A DNA stretch of 64,000 nt from an uncultured Pontibacter sp. (GTDB taxonomy: Bacteria > Bacteroidota > Bacteroidia > Cytophagales > Hymenobacteraceae), in NCBI GenBank assembly GCA_947499125.1, contig CANMMP010000006.1, forward strand, positions 178,668 through 242,667. Reading direction: 5' to 3'. Position 1 is the first letter of the stretch, and the number at the start of each line of letters is the position of its first letter. This document shows positions 1 through 8,487 of the stretch, piece by piece. The position numbers were made by a program, and so were the translations under genes. The notes below the pieces were generated by a model, which saw only the letters and a list, made by a program, of their open reading frames with translations, did not search any database and was not told where the DNA came from.

Positions 1-505
1 GTGGTTGCTTTTTGGTTGGCACCGCTACGGCAATCGGGTTGGTACCCAGCATACGGTCTATAGAGTGTGTTGGAGCAACCAAGGGGCTTGCATTGGTCAT
101 CGCCATGCCTATCATATCCGAGCTCAATGCTTCCATGGCGTGATAACCTGCTATACCAAAGTGATTGGAGTTACGAACTGATACCCAGCCTGTACCAACT
201 TTCTCTGCTTTTTCTATAGCTATATCCATCGCCTTTGGCGCAATTACTAAGCCTAAACCGCCATCACCATCTACAGTAGCCGTGCTGGGAGTTTCGTGTA
301 CAATGCGCATGTTTGGCTTCGGGTTGATGCGGCCGGCCTCCCAAAGGCGCACATAACCGCTTAACCGGGCTACACCATGCGAGTCTACACCACGCAGGTC
401 GGCTTCCAGCAAAACCTCTGCAGCCAGCTTGGCATCTTTAGGCGGGCAGCCCATGGCCAGGAAAACACTTTCAGTAAAATCAAAAAGGACGCTATAGGTA
501 TACAT
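1..505 (-). CDS. Ldh family malate/(S)-2-hydroxyacid dehydrogenase, 5' part
   Basis: This gene reads leftwards and runs off the window edge. The ATG is at 503-505 and about 168 N-terminal residues are visible. The protein contains ADLRGVDSHGVARL near residue 33, VDGDGGLGL near 74 and VRNSNHFGIAGYHA near 110. These are hallmarks of the malate/L-lactate/ureidoglycolate dehydrogenase family, NAD(P)-dependent enzymes that oxidise 2-hydroxy acids and are unrelated to the classical Rossmann malate dehydrogenases. The conserved His of DSHG and the SNHFG segment belong to the family active site. The substrate cannot be decided from this half. It is divergent from the TPR gene at 695, with a 189-bp spacer between them. 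Confidence 0.85.
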   Translation of the reverse strand, partial: MYTYSVLFDFTESVFLAMGCPPKDAKLAAEVLLEADLRGVDSHGVARLSGYVRLWEAGRINPKPNMRIVHETPSTATVDGDGGLGLVIAPKAMDIAIEKAEKVGTGWVSVRNSNHFGIAGYHAMEALSSDMIGMAMTNASPLVAPTHSIDRMLGTNPIAVAVPTKKQP

Positions 506-694
506 TATAGTTTCGGAATATTAAGGGCGGCAAATTACTAAATAATCAACCGAATCGCTGTAAAAAATAGCACTTAAACTGCCACTTTATACTTGAGCAT
601 CTTCTGTTTATATGCAATTTTTTATATACTTTCGGGAATGCTTAAGTTATTGGAACAGAATTTGTCATGACCAGCTTAGGCTAATATTACGATT

Positions 695-3076
695 ATGAGA
701 AGAGTTGTACTTTTTGCTTTGTTGTTGCTGGCAGCCATTACGGTGCAGGCCCAAACCAAGCTTATTTTCGAAGAAACCACTCCGGAGGCTTACCTGATGA
801 AGCAGGGTAGTGGTAACCAGGCGTACCTGAACGAAATTATTAATCTGCTGTCGCAGGCCGACGTTAGCAAACGTGGAGCACGACCTGCCCGAAAGCCTGA
901 GTTTGTGGTGCGTATGGAGCAGCAGGCCCGTATTGCCGATGCCGGTGATAAACTGCAGCTGCGCGTTCAGCTAGCTAAGATCAATGTTAACACCGATGTT
1001 ACTTACAAAGGGTTTGATGTAGGCGATATCTTGTTTCCGGATAGGGTGCATGCAAAAGTTAAGTTGCTGGATGCTGCTAAAAAAGAGCTGAAAGTATACA
1101 ACGTGACCGATGTAGCTTTTAAGAAAGAAGGTGTTACACTACTCGATACTTCTATACCAGATACTGCTAAAATTCCGCAAAAGTATAGCCTTGTTGTAGA
1201 TGCGAAGGAGTTGATCTATACTGCCGGTAGTGTTGCAAAGGCAAGGCGCCACTTCGACCTGATCCGCGACTACTATGCAGCAGAGGCAACTATAGTACAG
1301 GCTTTGCAGGATGTAAACCGTATCCGTCCGGATGACGTGGACCGTATCAGCCTGCAGGAACGTAACCTGCGCCAGATGGAGGATATGTATGCCCGCATCC
1401 AGAATGAGGATTTTAAGACTAAACTAAATCTGCGCCAATATGATCCGGTACAGCTAAGCACCAAAATGGCTGACCTGAAACGCCAGCTACAGGAGCGCCG
1501 CCGTGCCGTTGATTATGCCCTGAGCACCATGGATCTGCAATTCTTTAACAAAGGCATGAGCCTGGCAACAGCAGGTAACGCAACAGCTGCGCAAAGCTAT
1601 TTTGTGAAGTCACTGGAAGTAAACCCGGCATTTGCGCCATCGCACCTGCAGCTTGCCCGCCTTGATTTTGTGAACGGATATATACACGAGGCCACCACAC
1701 GCACCCTGGCCCTGTTAACACGCCTGCGCATTGACCCTGAAACCCGTGGCCAGGCATTAGTGCTGGCTCATGATATTTATGCAACACACCTGAGCCGGGG
1801 AAACAACCTGACTAATCGTGGCGACTACGAAACAGCCTTGCAAGCCTTTAGTACTGCCCGCGAGCTCTGCCATAATGTAGCCGGATTGCAGTGCAATATG
1901 CCTGTGTTGCGCGATGGCGAAGGCCGTGCCGCAGCAGGTATGTTCCAGCGAGTAGTAGAGGAAGGCAAACGAGAGCTCAGCCGCAATAACCTGGCAAAAG
2001 CCGATGAGCTTGCAGGGGAAGCCCTGAACCTGCAGCGCCAGTATAACCACTGGTTACGCAGCGCACCGGAAGCTACCGACCTGCAGAACCAGGTAAAGTA
2101 TACTTATTACCTGCAGTACATTGATAAAGGCAAAAGTTACCTGAGCGCTAAAAACTATAAAGCTGCCCTCGACCAGTTCGATAATGCCCTTGACCTGCAG
2201 GAAGCTTATACTTTCAGAGGAGTGAACGAACTGCCTGACCTGGCACAACGAGCTGCTAAACCTGTATTGCTTGGCGAGTTAAAGCAAGGTTACGAGCAGG
2301 CTATGGCAAACCGCCTGGCCGATGCGCGTACTGTTGCCTCGAATGCGATGGCGATGCAAAGCCGTTATGGTTTAAATCAGGATGCCGAAGTGCTGCGGAA
2401 CTATAACCTGCTGCGCGACCGTATTTTTACGCAGGAATGCCAGAATGCCCAGACCGCTTACGATACGCAGATACAAAAAGCCCAGGAACTGGCCCGCAAC
2501 AAACAGTTTTTAGTAGCTGATAAAGCTTACGCAGAGGCTCAGAAGATTGCAGACCAGAACAATGTTTGCCAGATAGCTGACTTTACTGCCCGTGACGGCC
2601 GCGAAGCTATACTTCCGGGTGTGCGTTACCAGCAGATGATGGAGGATGTAAACCGTTTTGTTGCCAGCAACCGTTACACTGAAGCCATACAAACCTATAA
2701 CCAGGCCGAAAAACTTTACCTGGCTGAAAAAGTAAACCGCTTTGGTTTGACCCATGTATCGTTGTATAACTATGCCCGCCAAACTACCAAGCTGCCATTT
2801 GCCGCCGAAGTAGTACAGCATTTTACAACGTTAGGCGAAGAAGAGATTGCTATAAACCTGCTCACCATTATACTTGATAAGAACTACAAGAACCGGAAAA
2901 CCAAGAAAGTACAGCAACAAATCGGTCGTCAGTTGGCGCACCAGGATGCCCAGCTTGGCCTCCAGGAAGATATAAAAGTGCTGTCAGCGAAGTATAGTAA
3001 CAACAACCGTGACCTTAAAAAGCTGAAGAAAGCTTACGAGAAAGGGCGGAAGAAAATAGCTAAAACGAAAAAGTAA
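695..3076 (+). CDS. Large TPR-rich exported protein of unknown function
   Basis: The 793-residue protein starts with a clear signal peptide (residues 1-20, MRRVVLFALLLLAAITVQAQ), so it is probably periplasmic or secreted. The body is almost entirely helical with recurring tetratricopeptide-like units, for example A-A-QSYFVKSLEVNPAFAPSHLQLARL near 300, NYKAALDQFDNALDLQEAYTF near 487 and NRYTEAIQTYNQAEKLYLAEK near 660. The last 60 residues are very Lys-rich (LKKLKKAYEKGRKKIAKTKK). TPR arrays are protein-docking scaffolds; no enzymatic motif is seen. It stands alone, is followed by a good terminator at 3081-3110, and converges on rlmF. The function is unknown and I do not assign a family beyond TPR. 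Confidence 0.75.
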   Translation: MRRVVLFALLLLAAITVQAQTKLIFEETTPEAYLMKQGSGNQAYLNEIINLLSQADVSKRGARPARKPEFVVRMEQQARIADAGDKLQLRVQLAKINVNTDVTYKGFDVGDILFPDRVHAKVKLLDAAKKELKVYNVTDVAFKKEGVTLLDTSIPDTAKIPQKYSLVVDAKELIYTAGSVAKARRHFDLIRDYYAAEATIVQALQDVNRIRPDDVDRISLQERNLRQMEDMYARIQNEDFKTKLNLRQYDPVQLSTKMADLKRQLQERRRAVDYALSTMDLQFFNKGMSLATAGNATAAQSYFVKSLEVNPAFAPSHLQLARLDFVNGYIHEATTRTLALLTRLRIDPETRGQALVLAHDIYATHLSRGNNLTNRGDYETALQAFSTARELCHNVAGLQCNMPVLRDGEGRAAAGMFQRVVEEGKRELSRNNLAKADELAGEALNLQRQYNHWLRSAPEATDLQNQVKYTYYLQYIDKGKSYLSAKNYKAALDQFDNALDLQEAYTFRGVNELPDLAQRAAKPVLLGELKQGYEQAMANRLADARTVASNAMAMQSRYGLNQDAEVLRNYNLLRDRIFTQECQNAQTAYDTQIQKAQELARNKQFLVADKAYAEAQKIADQNNVCQIADFTARDGREAILPGVRYQQMMEDVNRFVASNRYTEAIQTYNQAEKLYLAEKVNRFGLTHVSLYNYARQTTKLPFAAEVVQHFTTLGEEEIAINLLTIILDKNYKNRKTKKVQQQIGRQLAHQDAQLGLQEDIKVLSAKYSNNNRDLKKLKKAYEKGRKKIAKTKK

Positions 3077-3080
3077 GTAT

Positions 3081-3110
3081 AAAGGCAGGAGCAAATCCTG
3101 CCTTTATTAT
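3081..3110 (+). terminator. Rho-independent terminator after the TPR gene
   Basis: AAAGGCAGGA, a 5-nt loop and TCCTGCCTTT form a perfect 10-bp stem 5 bp after the stop codon, followed by a T-rich run. It could also serve the convergent rlmF gene less efficiently. Confidence 0.8.
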
Positions 3111-3150
3111 TTTAGGGCTATAGTTTAACCTATAAACTATAAAATTTGGA

Positions 3151-4116
3151 TTACTTCCACCTCGCTTCACGCCATGCTTTCTGCTGCTCCTCATCCAGGA
3201 AAGTCCAGGCTACGATGCGGCTTATTTTGTTGCCCTGGCCCATTGGTATAGTTTCTATAGTATGGGCGCCGGCTTTTTTTAAACTATAAAGTACACTTTT
3301 CAGGTTGGCTGCTTTGGAGATGAGGGTTGTGAACCAGAAACAGGATGTGGCAAACTGCCTGCTTTCTTTAACCATGTTTTCCACGAACCGGGCTTCGCCT
3401 CCATCGCACCATAGTTCTGCATTCTGGCCACCGAAGTTCAGGGTAAGTTTAGCTGGTTTCTTTTGCTGCAAATTCTTCAGTTTGCGCATCGTTCCTGCCT
3501 GTGCCTCCGCCAGCGAACTATGGAACGGCGGATTACAGATAGTCAGGTCGATGCGCTCGTTTGGTTTGATGATCCCCTGGAAAATATGTTTAGGGTTTAG
3601 CTGCAGCCGTAGTGCTACATTTCCTTTTAATGTTGGGTTGGAGGCTACTATGTTTTCAGAAGATCTAACAGAGACCGGATCTATATCTGCCCCGATAAAA
3701 GACCAGCCATATTCTTTGTTACCGATGATCGGGTAAATGCAGCTGGCCCCAACGCCCACATCCAGACACGTTACTTTATTGCCTGTTGGTATTTTTCCCT
3801 GGTTTGAGGCAGCTAACAGATCGGCGGTATAGTGTATGTAGTCTGCACGACCGGGGATGGGTGGTGTAAGGTAGTGTTGCGGAATATCCCAGTGTTTGAT
3901 GCCGTAAAAGTTTGCTAGCAGAGCTTTATTTAGGGTTTTTACAGCTTTCGGGTCGAAGAAATCTACAGAGGCATCGTTATATTCATTCAGCCTTACAAAA
4001 GGTTTTAGCTCCGGGCAACTGGCTATCAGCTGTTTAAAATTATAGCGTCCGCGATGCCTGCTGCGCGGGTGCAGCTCCGATTTCTCTTTTGGATGTTCTT
4101 TCTTTTTGGGAAGCAT
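3151..4116 (-). CDS. rlmF: 23S rRNA (adenine(1618)-N6)-methyltransferase RlmF
   Basis: At 321 residues it matches the usual RlmF/YbiN length. It is a cytoplasmic SAM-dependent enzyme that adds a methyl group to N6 of A1618 in 23S rRNA. The N-terminal [16 protein letters not shown] motif, which covers the family signature HPRNxHxxxYDF, begins near residue 13. [16 protein letters not shown] near 118 is the SAM-binding glycine loop, and [12 protein letters not shown] near 190 is the NPPF catalytic motif of N6-adenine methylases. The start ATG at 4114-4116 is followed by a Lys-rich segment typical of the family. It is a single gene, convergent with the TPR gene. Confidence 0.93.
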   Translation of the reverse strand: MLPKKKEHPKEKSELHPRSRHRGRYNFKQLIASCPELKPFVRLNEYNDASVDFFDPKAVKTLNKALLANFYGIKHWDIPQHYLTPPIPGRADYIHYTADLLAASNQGKIPTGNKVTCLDVGVGASCIYPIIGNKEYGWSFIGADIDPVSVRSSENIVASNPTLKGNVALRLQLNPKHIFQGIIKPNERIDLTICNPPFHSSLAEAQAGTMRKLKNLQQKKPAKLTLNFGGQNAELWCDGGEARFVENMVKESRQFATSCFWFTTLISKAANLKSVLYSLKKAGAHTIETIPMGQGNKISRIVAWTFLDEEQQKAWREARWK

Positions 4117-4215
4117 TATACTGCTGGGGGTGTACTGGTAATTACGGAGGTTTTGAGAATCTATAGTTGCGATAGCTATTTATCCTGCAAATTTGAGCGC
4201 AGCGGTAACTTGTGG

Positions 4216-5082
4216 TTATACTTTGACATCTACAACAGTATCCATTCTGTATATTTCATCTATTGTTTTATTATTCTTATCCTTCCACTCGGTCCAACCA
4301 TTTGCTCTTCGTCCTAGAACAGCTGCAGCTGCTGCACTTGGGGATCCAAAAATAAAGTCTTCAGAGAAAACTAATACACCATTATCTTGAACTAAGATTT
4401 TGTCATCAACAAGTTTTTTGCGCATGCCAGTTACCCAAGTACCAGCTGTCTTTGTTTCATCCTTATTGGCTATAGATCCTTTTAAAACGACAAACCCATC
4501 ATCAATCATTTCACCTTGGGCAGTTGCGTCTTTTCCCTTACAAAATAGTACTTCTCTCTTCTTGGAAGATGGTTGTCTTATTTCTTCGAAGATGGGAAAA
4601 CCAAGCGTAGATAGAAGAATCTTGATTGTATCAAAATTATCAAGCAAGTCTGCTTCCATACTCTCTGTTATATATGGCTTGGCAGGTGTTGCTAAATTAT
4701 CTGTGTCATATCGACCAATTTCATTTGCGGCTTTTATGCATATGTGTTCCAGAAATTTAACATGAGATTTTGTAAACGTGTTTGATTTTGATGTTACTAC
4801 AACTGCATAATTCCAGAAGTCCTTTGTTTTATTATGCATTTTAAGTCTCTCGAAACAGTCTTCTGTTTCACCTATATAAGAAATAGGTTTTGCTTTATCT
4901 TCATTTACCCCAAAAAGGAAATAAATTCCTGATTTCCTCACTTCAGACCTTACTCCAGAGTCAGTAAGTTTTTTTCTTGGAATTAGAACAGCAACAATCA
5001 TTCTGTTAGTCAGATCTGCAATCTTTATACTTGTTGGGTTTCCATCAGGTAAGAAAATCTGAATTGTTTGCGGTCTGTTCAT
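4216..5082 (-). CDS. GIY-YIG nuclease domain protein with DUF4357
   Basis: A 288-residue protein begins at the ATG at 5080-5082. A longer frame to 5160 would add a spurious hydrophobic leader. Residues about 48-140 form a GIY-YIG domain: SGIYFLFG and, 11 residues later, SYIGETEDCFERL, with the conserved Arg after CFE and a catalytic Glu in FLEHICIKAA. The C-terminal third (VLKGSIANKDET to the end) matches DUF4357, which often follows GIY-YIG domains. Such proteins are metal-dependent endonucleases, and many orphan examples lie in accessory regions. Codon use is clearly more AT-rich than rlmF and fumC on either side, which suggests acquisition by transfer. Biological role unknown; restriction, repair and mobile-element roles are all possible. 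Confidence 0.8.
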   Translation of the reverse strand: MNRPQTIQIFLPDGNPTSIKIADLTNRMIVAVLIPRKKLTDSGVRSEVRKSGIYFLFGVNEDKAKPISYIGETEDCFERLKMHNKTKDFWNYAVVVTSKSNTFTKSHVKFLEHICIKAANEIGRYDTDNLATPAKPYITESMEADLLDNFDTIKILLSTLGFPIFEEIRQPSSKKREVLFCKGKDATAQGEMIDDGFVVLKGSIANKDETKTAGTWVTGMRKKLVDDKILVQDNGVLVFSEDFIFGSPSAAAAAVLGRRANGWTEWKDKNNKTIDEIYRMDTVVDVKV

Positions 5083-5144
5083 AGGTTGGGCGGTCAAGTA
5101 TAGAAGTATAAATATAGTAAAACCTACAGTAACTTGTATAAAAC

Positions 5145-5175
5145 AAAAAAGCAGCCCCAAACAGAGCTGCTTTTC
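5145..5175. terminator. Bidirectional terminator between GIY-YIG gene and fumC
   Basis: AAAAGCAGC and GCTGCTTTT form a stem with A-rich and T-rich flanks. It lies 47 bp beyond the end of fumC (minus strand). Confidence 0.7.
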
Positions 5176-5187
5176 CTTTATCTACCA

Positions 5188-5207
5188 AGACGCAAAGTAT
5201 TGCGTCT
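5188..5207. repeat. Short palindrome, AGACGCAA-N4-TTGCGTCT family
   Basis: An 8-bp perfect inverted repeat with a 4-nt centre (agta), lying directly after fumC. The same design occurs at 31158-31179 in the opposite orientation, including the flanking TGTAGAG/CTCTACA. Confidence 0.75.
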
Positions 5208-5222
5208 CTACAAGTATAGTTC

Positions 5223-6620
5223 TTACTTCTTTAAGCTGCCGATCATGTCTTCCGGCTTCACCCACTCGTCGTACTGCTCGTTTGTTAGCAGTTCAAGGGC
5301 GATGGCTGCCTGGCGAAGTGTTGTGCCTTCTTTGTGGGCTTTCTTCGCGATCTTGGCTGCGTTGTCGTAACCGATGTGCGGGTTAAGGGCCGTTACCAGC
5401 ATGAGCGAGTTCTCCAGGTTCTCTTTAATACGTGCTGTGTTTGGCTCTATTCCTACCGCGCAGTGCTTGTCGAAAGAGTCGCAGGCATCACCGATCAGCT
5501 GGGCGCTCATCAGCAGGTTATAGATCATCACCGGCTTAAACACGTTCAGCTCGAAATGGCCGTTCATGCCACCAACCGAAATAGCCACGTCGTTACCGAT
5601 CACCTGCGCGCAAACCATTGTCATGGCCTCAGCTTGCGTTGGATTTACTTTACCCGGCATGATAGAAGAACCCGGCTCGTTCTCAGGAATCAGAATCTCA
5701 GCGATACCAGAACGTGGACCAGAAGCCAGTAAACGGATATCGTTCGCGATCTTCATCAGCGATACAGCCAGTTGCTTCAGTGCGCCAGATGTCTCAACTA
5801 TAGCGTCGTGCGCAGCAAGTGCTTCGAACTTGTTAGGAGCTGTAATGAACGTATGGCCGGCAAACTGAGAGATCTTCTCGGCAACCAGTACATCGTAACC
5901 AGCCGGTGTATTAAGGCCGGTACCTACTGCAGAACCTCCAAGGGCAAGCGTGCTCAGGTGCTCCAGTGTGTTACGAAGCGCCTTCATGCCATAGTCTAGC
6001 TGGGCAACGTAACCAGAAAGCTCCTGGCCAAGTGTAAGTGGCGTAGCGTCCATCAGGTGCGTACGACCGATCTTCACTACATCCATGTAAGCTTCTGCTT
6101 TGCTGTTAAGCGTATCACGTAGTTTCTTAACTAATGGCAGTGTGTGCTCTACCACTTTTTTGTAAGCAGCAATGTGCATCGCCGTCGGGAAGGTATCGTT
6201 CGAAGACTGCGATTTGTTTACGTCGTCGTTCGGGTGGATCTTCTTTTTCTCGTCCATCAGGTTGCCGCCCAACAGTACGTGCGCACGGTTTGCCACCACT
6301 TCGTTCACGTTCATGTTCGACTGCGTGCCCGAGCCTGTCTGCCATACTACCAGCGGGAACTCGTCAGCCAGTTTACCTTCCAGAATTTCATCGCAAACTT
6401 TACCGATAATCTCGGCTTTATCCTGTGCCAATACGCCAAGTTCAGCATTAGCGAAAGCAGCCGATTTTTTAAGTATAGCAAAAGCTTCGATCACTTCCTT
6501 CGGCATTAGTTGGCCACCAATGGTAAAGTTTTCTTTAGAGCGCTGTGTCTGAGCACCCCAGTATTTGTCTGCAGGCACCTCTATCGGGCCCATCGTGTCT
6601 TTCTCTACGCGAACTTGCAT
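5223..6620 (-). CDS. fumC: Class II fumarate hydratase
   Basis: The 465-residue, full-length cytoplasmic enzyme interconverts fumarate and L-malate in the TCA cycle. The signature [17 protein letters not shown] near residue 315 carries the flexible-loop catalytic serine of the fumarase/aspartase superfamily. [17 protein letters not shown] near 184 carries the second catalytic region, and [15 protein letters not shown] near 95 the substrate-binding segment. These identify FumC rather than aspartase (KVNP context, GTQSNMN). The start at 6618-6620 gives [28 protein letters not shown], the normal N-terminus. It is monocistronic, with a palindrome and a terminator downstream. Confidence 0.97.
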   Translation of the reverse strand: MQVRVEKDTMGPIEVPADKYWGAQTQRSKENFTIGGQLMPKEVIEAFAILKKSAAFANAELGVLAQDKAEIIGKVCDEILEGKLADEFPLVVWQTGSGTQSNMNVNEVVANRAHVLLGGNLMDEKKKIHPNDDVNKSQSSNDTFPTAMHIAAYKKVVEHTLPLVKKLRDTLNSKAEAYMDVVKIGRTHLMDATPLTLGQELSGYVAQLDYGMKALRNTLEHLSTLALGGSAVGTGLNTPAGYDVLVAEKISQFAGHTFITAPNKFEALAAHDAIVETSGALKQLAVSLMKIANDIRLLASGPRSGIAEILIPENEPGSSIMPGKVNPTQAEAMTMVCAQVIGNDVAISVGGMNGHFELNVFKPVMIYNLLMSAQLIGDACDSFDKHCAVGIEPNTARIKENLENSLMLVTALNPHIGYDNAAKIAKKAHKEGTTLRQAAIALELLTNEQYDEWVKPEDMIGSLKK

Positions 6621-7009
6621 ATCGTTTATACTTAGGTTTTAAAGGATCAATTTATCAGCGGCAAAACTACAAAAAAATATACTTGGGTGCAGGGCTATAC
6701 TTATTTTGTTAAAGTAGGTTTCTAAAGATGGATGAGGCAAGTATAGATTTACTCTTTTAAAGGGGAATTGCTGTAGTTGTTATAGTTGGGTTTTGGGTTT
6801 TGGGTTAGCAAAATCAAACCACCCCTAACCCCTCTCCCGAAACAAGTCCGGGATCTGCGACTTGCCTAAGGCGGGGAATTTTCTGATGCTGGTAATCCAT
6901 TAGCCATAGTTTTATAGTTGTGGCCTTTACACCCCTGTAGTCCCCTCAAGGGGACACTTCTGTCATAGCTGTAGATTTCTGCATAGTTCTATAGTTACAG
7001 ATCAAGAGC

Positions 7010-7029
7010 GGACAGGTCGCGACCTGTCC
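7010..7029. repeat. 20-bp perfect palindrome
   Basis: GGACAGGTCGCGACCTGTCC is identical on both strands. It has no relation to a nearby stop or start codon, so it is neither a terminator nor an obvious operator. Confidence 0.7.
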
Positions 7030-7110
7030 CTACGGAATTATCACCCGAGAAAGGTCGAAGCTTATAGTATCTAACTATAGTTAAGCAGTGGCTATCGAAA
7101 GATACCAGTC

Positions 7111-7214
7111 TTTGGGTTGAGCGCCTTTGATTTGTTGCGGTGCCGCAGGCAATCCGAGGTACGAGGATAGCAAGAAAGCAGCAGCGCGATGCCCGAAGGC
7201 GGGGCCTCGCGGCC
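7111..7214. repeat. GC-rich element with inverted ends
   Basis: A block clearly richer in GC than its surroundings. Its ends are imperfectly inverted (CTTTGGGTTGAGC against GAGCGAGCCAAAG) and it has internal short stems (GGTGCCGCAGGC; GGGGCCTCGCGGCC). It has no coding potential I would trust. It is single copy here, so calling it a repeat is inference. Confidence 0.35.
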
Positions 7215-7330
7215 GTGAGCGAGCCAAAGTAACTATGGAACTGTAGATATGTAGAGCTCCCAGGATAAGAGTATACTATGAAAGGATAGCTTGGTTCAAG
7301 AAAGAATAGACTCCAACTATAAGTCTAAAT

Positions 7331-7483
7331 AGATTTCTCACAGCTACGCTGGCTCTCTTCGACTCCCGTCTCAAGAGTATTCGAAATGACAAATTAATGA
7401 CATTAGCAGGAGCTGCGCACACTGCTAGGTCTTAAGCTATAGGACAATTAAGATTTCTCGATTAACTCTCGAAATGACAAATT
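7331..7483. repeat. Direct repeat agatttctc...tcgaaatgacaaatt
   Basis: Two diverged copies (7331-7395 and 7451-7483) share agatttctc at the left and tcgaaatgacaaatt at the right. Their different middles contain a partial stem. The hairpin at 7404-7427 lies between them. Confidence 0.55.
7404..7427. repeat. Conserved-loop hairpin repeat, copy 1
   Basis: Stem TAGCAG/CTGCTA encloses the 12-nt loop GAGCTGCGCACA and is followed by GGT. A second copy at 14534-14559 has the same loop design but a different, compensated stem. Confidence 0.6.
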
Positions 7484-7506
7484 GGAGTATAGAGCACAAA
7501 TCTGCA

Positions 7507-8223
7507 TTACCTGATCACTCTTTTCCCTGACTTCTGCGAAAGAAGGGCGATCATCTCGAGCTGTACAGGCTTAAGGTATGTTGTGTTGATGCTGGTGTTA
7601 TCAGAGAAAGTGATAAGGTACTCGCCCTCTTTACCGAGATGCTCTATTTTAGTTATCTGCTCCATATTATACACACGGTCTTCGGAGAGAATGTTGGAAA
7701 CCTGCAACTGGTCTGCGCCAATTAATACATGCCACTGCAGGGCAAACCAGGTTCCTACACATGCCAACGCCAGCATGATCAAAATAAGAATACGGTAAAT
7801 TTTGGTAGAGGCTGTGCCTTCGGATTGCTGCAGATACGATCTGTACATGGAATAATCGTGGGCTAAAAGAGTTTCCTGCACCAGTTTAAGCGGAATAAGT
7901 GCCAGGGTAAGGCCAATTAACAAGCCAGGTGCAAAAAAAGCACGAAGGTTGGGAGTTAGCAAGTATAAAAAATCTTCGGAAGATGAGTGGATTATGCTGG
8001 CAAGCAAAGCAAGTATGCCAGCGCTAAAAACCGACAGCACCGATGCAAAAAAGAAATAAGCTACCAGTATGCGCCATTCCTTTTTCTGAATGTAGGCTAC
8101 CTCTTCGGCAGAAAGGGTAGGAGCCACAGGTGTAAGCATACGGCGTAATGCAAAACGGACAACAGGTAGCAACACCGCTATTACAAAAAAACTAAGTAAA
8201 AGGCTTCTGATAATCTCAAGCAT
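7507..8223 (-). CDS. Multi-pass membrane protein with C-terminal PH-like segment, unknown function
   Basis: The 238-residue protein has about four hydrophobic segments: residues 6-27, 53-77, 93-112 and 145-166. A soluble tail follows, roughly 167-238, that alternates beta-like strands (LQVSNILSEDRVYNMEQITKIEHL, YLITFSDNTSINTTYL). The tail resembles the bacterial PH / YcxB-like domains that follow membrane helices, but I cannot confirm this by eye. It ends in a basic patch, KSGKRVIR. It is transcribed away from the histidine kinase at 8488, with a 264-bp divergent spacer. The role is unknown. Confidence 0.7.
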   Translation of the reverse strand: MLEIIRSLLLSFFVIAVLLPVVRFALRRMLTPVAPTLSAEEVAYIQKKEWRILVAYFFFASVLSVFSAGILALLASIIHSSSEDFLYLLTPNLRAFFAPGLLIGLTLALIPLKLVQETLLAHDYSMYRSYLQQSEGTASTKIYRILILIMLALACVGTWFALQWHVLIGADQLQVSNILSEDRVYNMEQITKIEHLGKEGEYLITFSDNTSINTTYLKPVQLEMIALLSQKSGKRVIR

Positions 8224-8367
8224 AAACAGGATATTTTAGACAAAGGTAACAGACAGCCGCCAAACTTTCTTTAAAATTAATAGTACCATAAAGTTATTGA
8301 AATGGTGTTAAATGCAGGCGCTTATACCTTGTTAATTCAAATCTAATATAGCATAAAAGCGCTATTA

Positions 8368-8397
8368 TTGAGTATTGACTTGTTTTTTGTATATTTG
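8368..8397 (+). promoter_or_regulatory. Bacteroidota-type sigma-70 promoter for the CHASE/PAS kinase
   Basis: TTG at 8368-8370 and TATATTTG at 8390-8397 (consensus TAnnTTTG) are separated by 19 bp. This fits the -33/-7 promoter of the phylum. It predicts transcription starting near 8404, about 84 nt before the ATG. Confidence 0.6.
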
Positions 8398-8487
8398 GCT
8401 ATAGTTTATGGTTGGACGAAATCTGAGAATGTCCGGGTAAAAGTATAGTATGCAAAACTTGCAAGCATGCAACTCAACTTATAATAT

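Larger units (their letters stand above)
6621..7506. other. Repeat-filled gene-free spacer
   Basis: I see no credible gene in these 886 bp. It holds a C-rich repeat arm at 6817-6840, a 20-bp perfect palindrome at 7010-7029, a GC-rich element near 7111-7214, a conserved-loop hairpin at 7404-7427, and two copies of agatttctc...tcgaaatgacaaatt at 7331-7395 and 7451-7483. The word AASTATA is frequent. It reads as an accumulation site for short repeats rather than a decayed gene. Confidence 0.7.

Noticed and set aside
6144-6552. Plus-strand open frames antisense to fumC
   Set aside because: Low-complexity Ser/Arg translation, overlapping a full-length fumarase.
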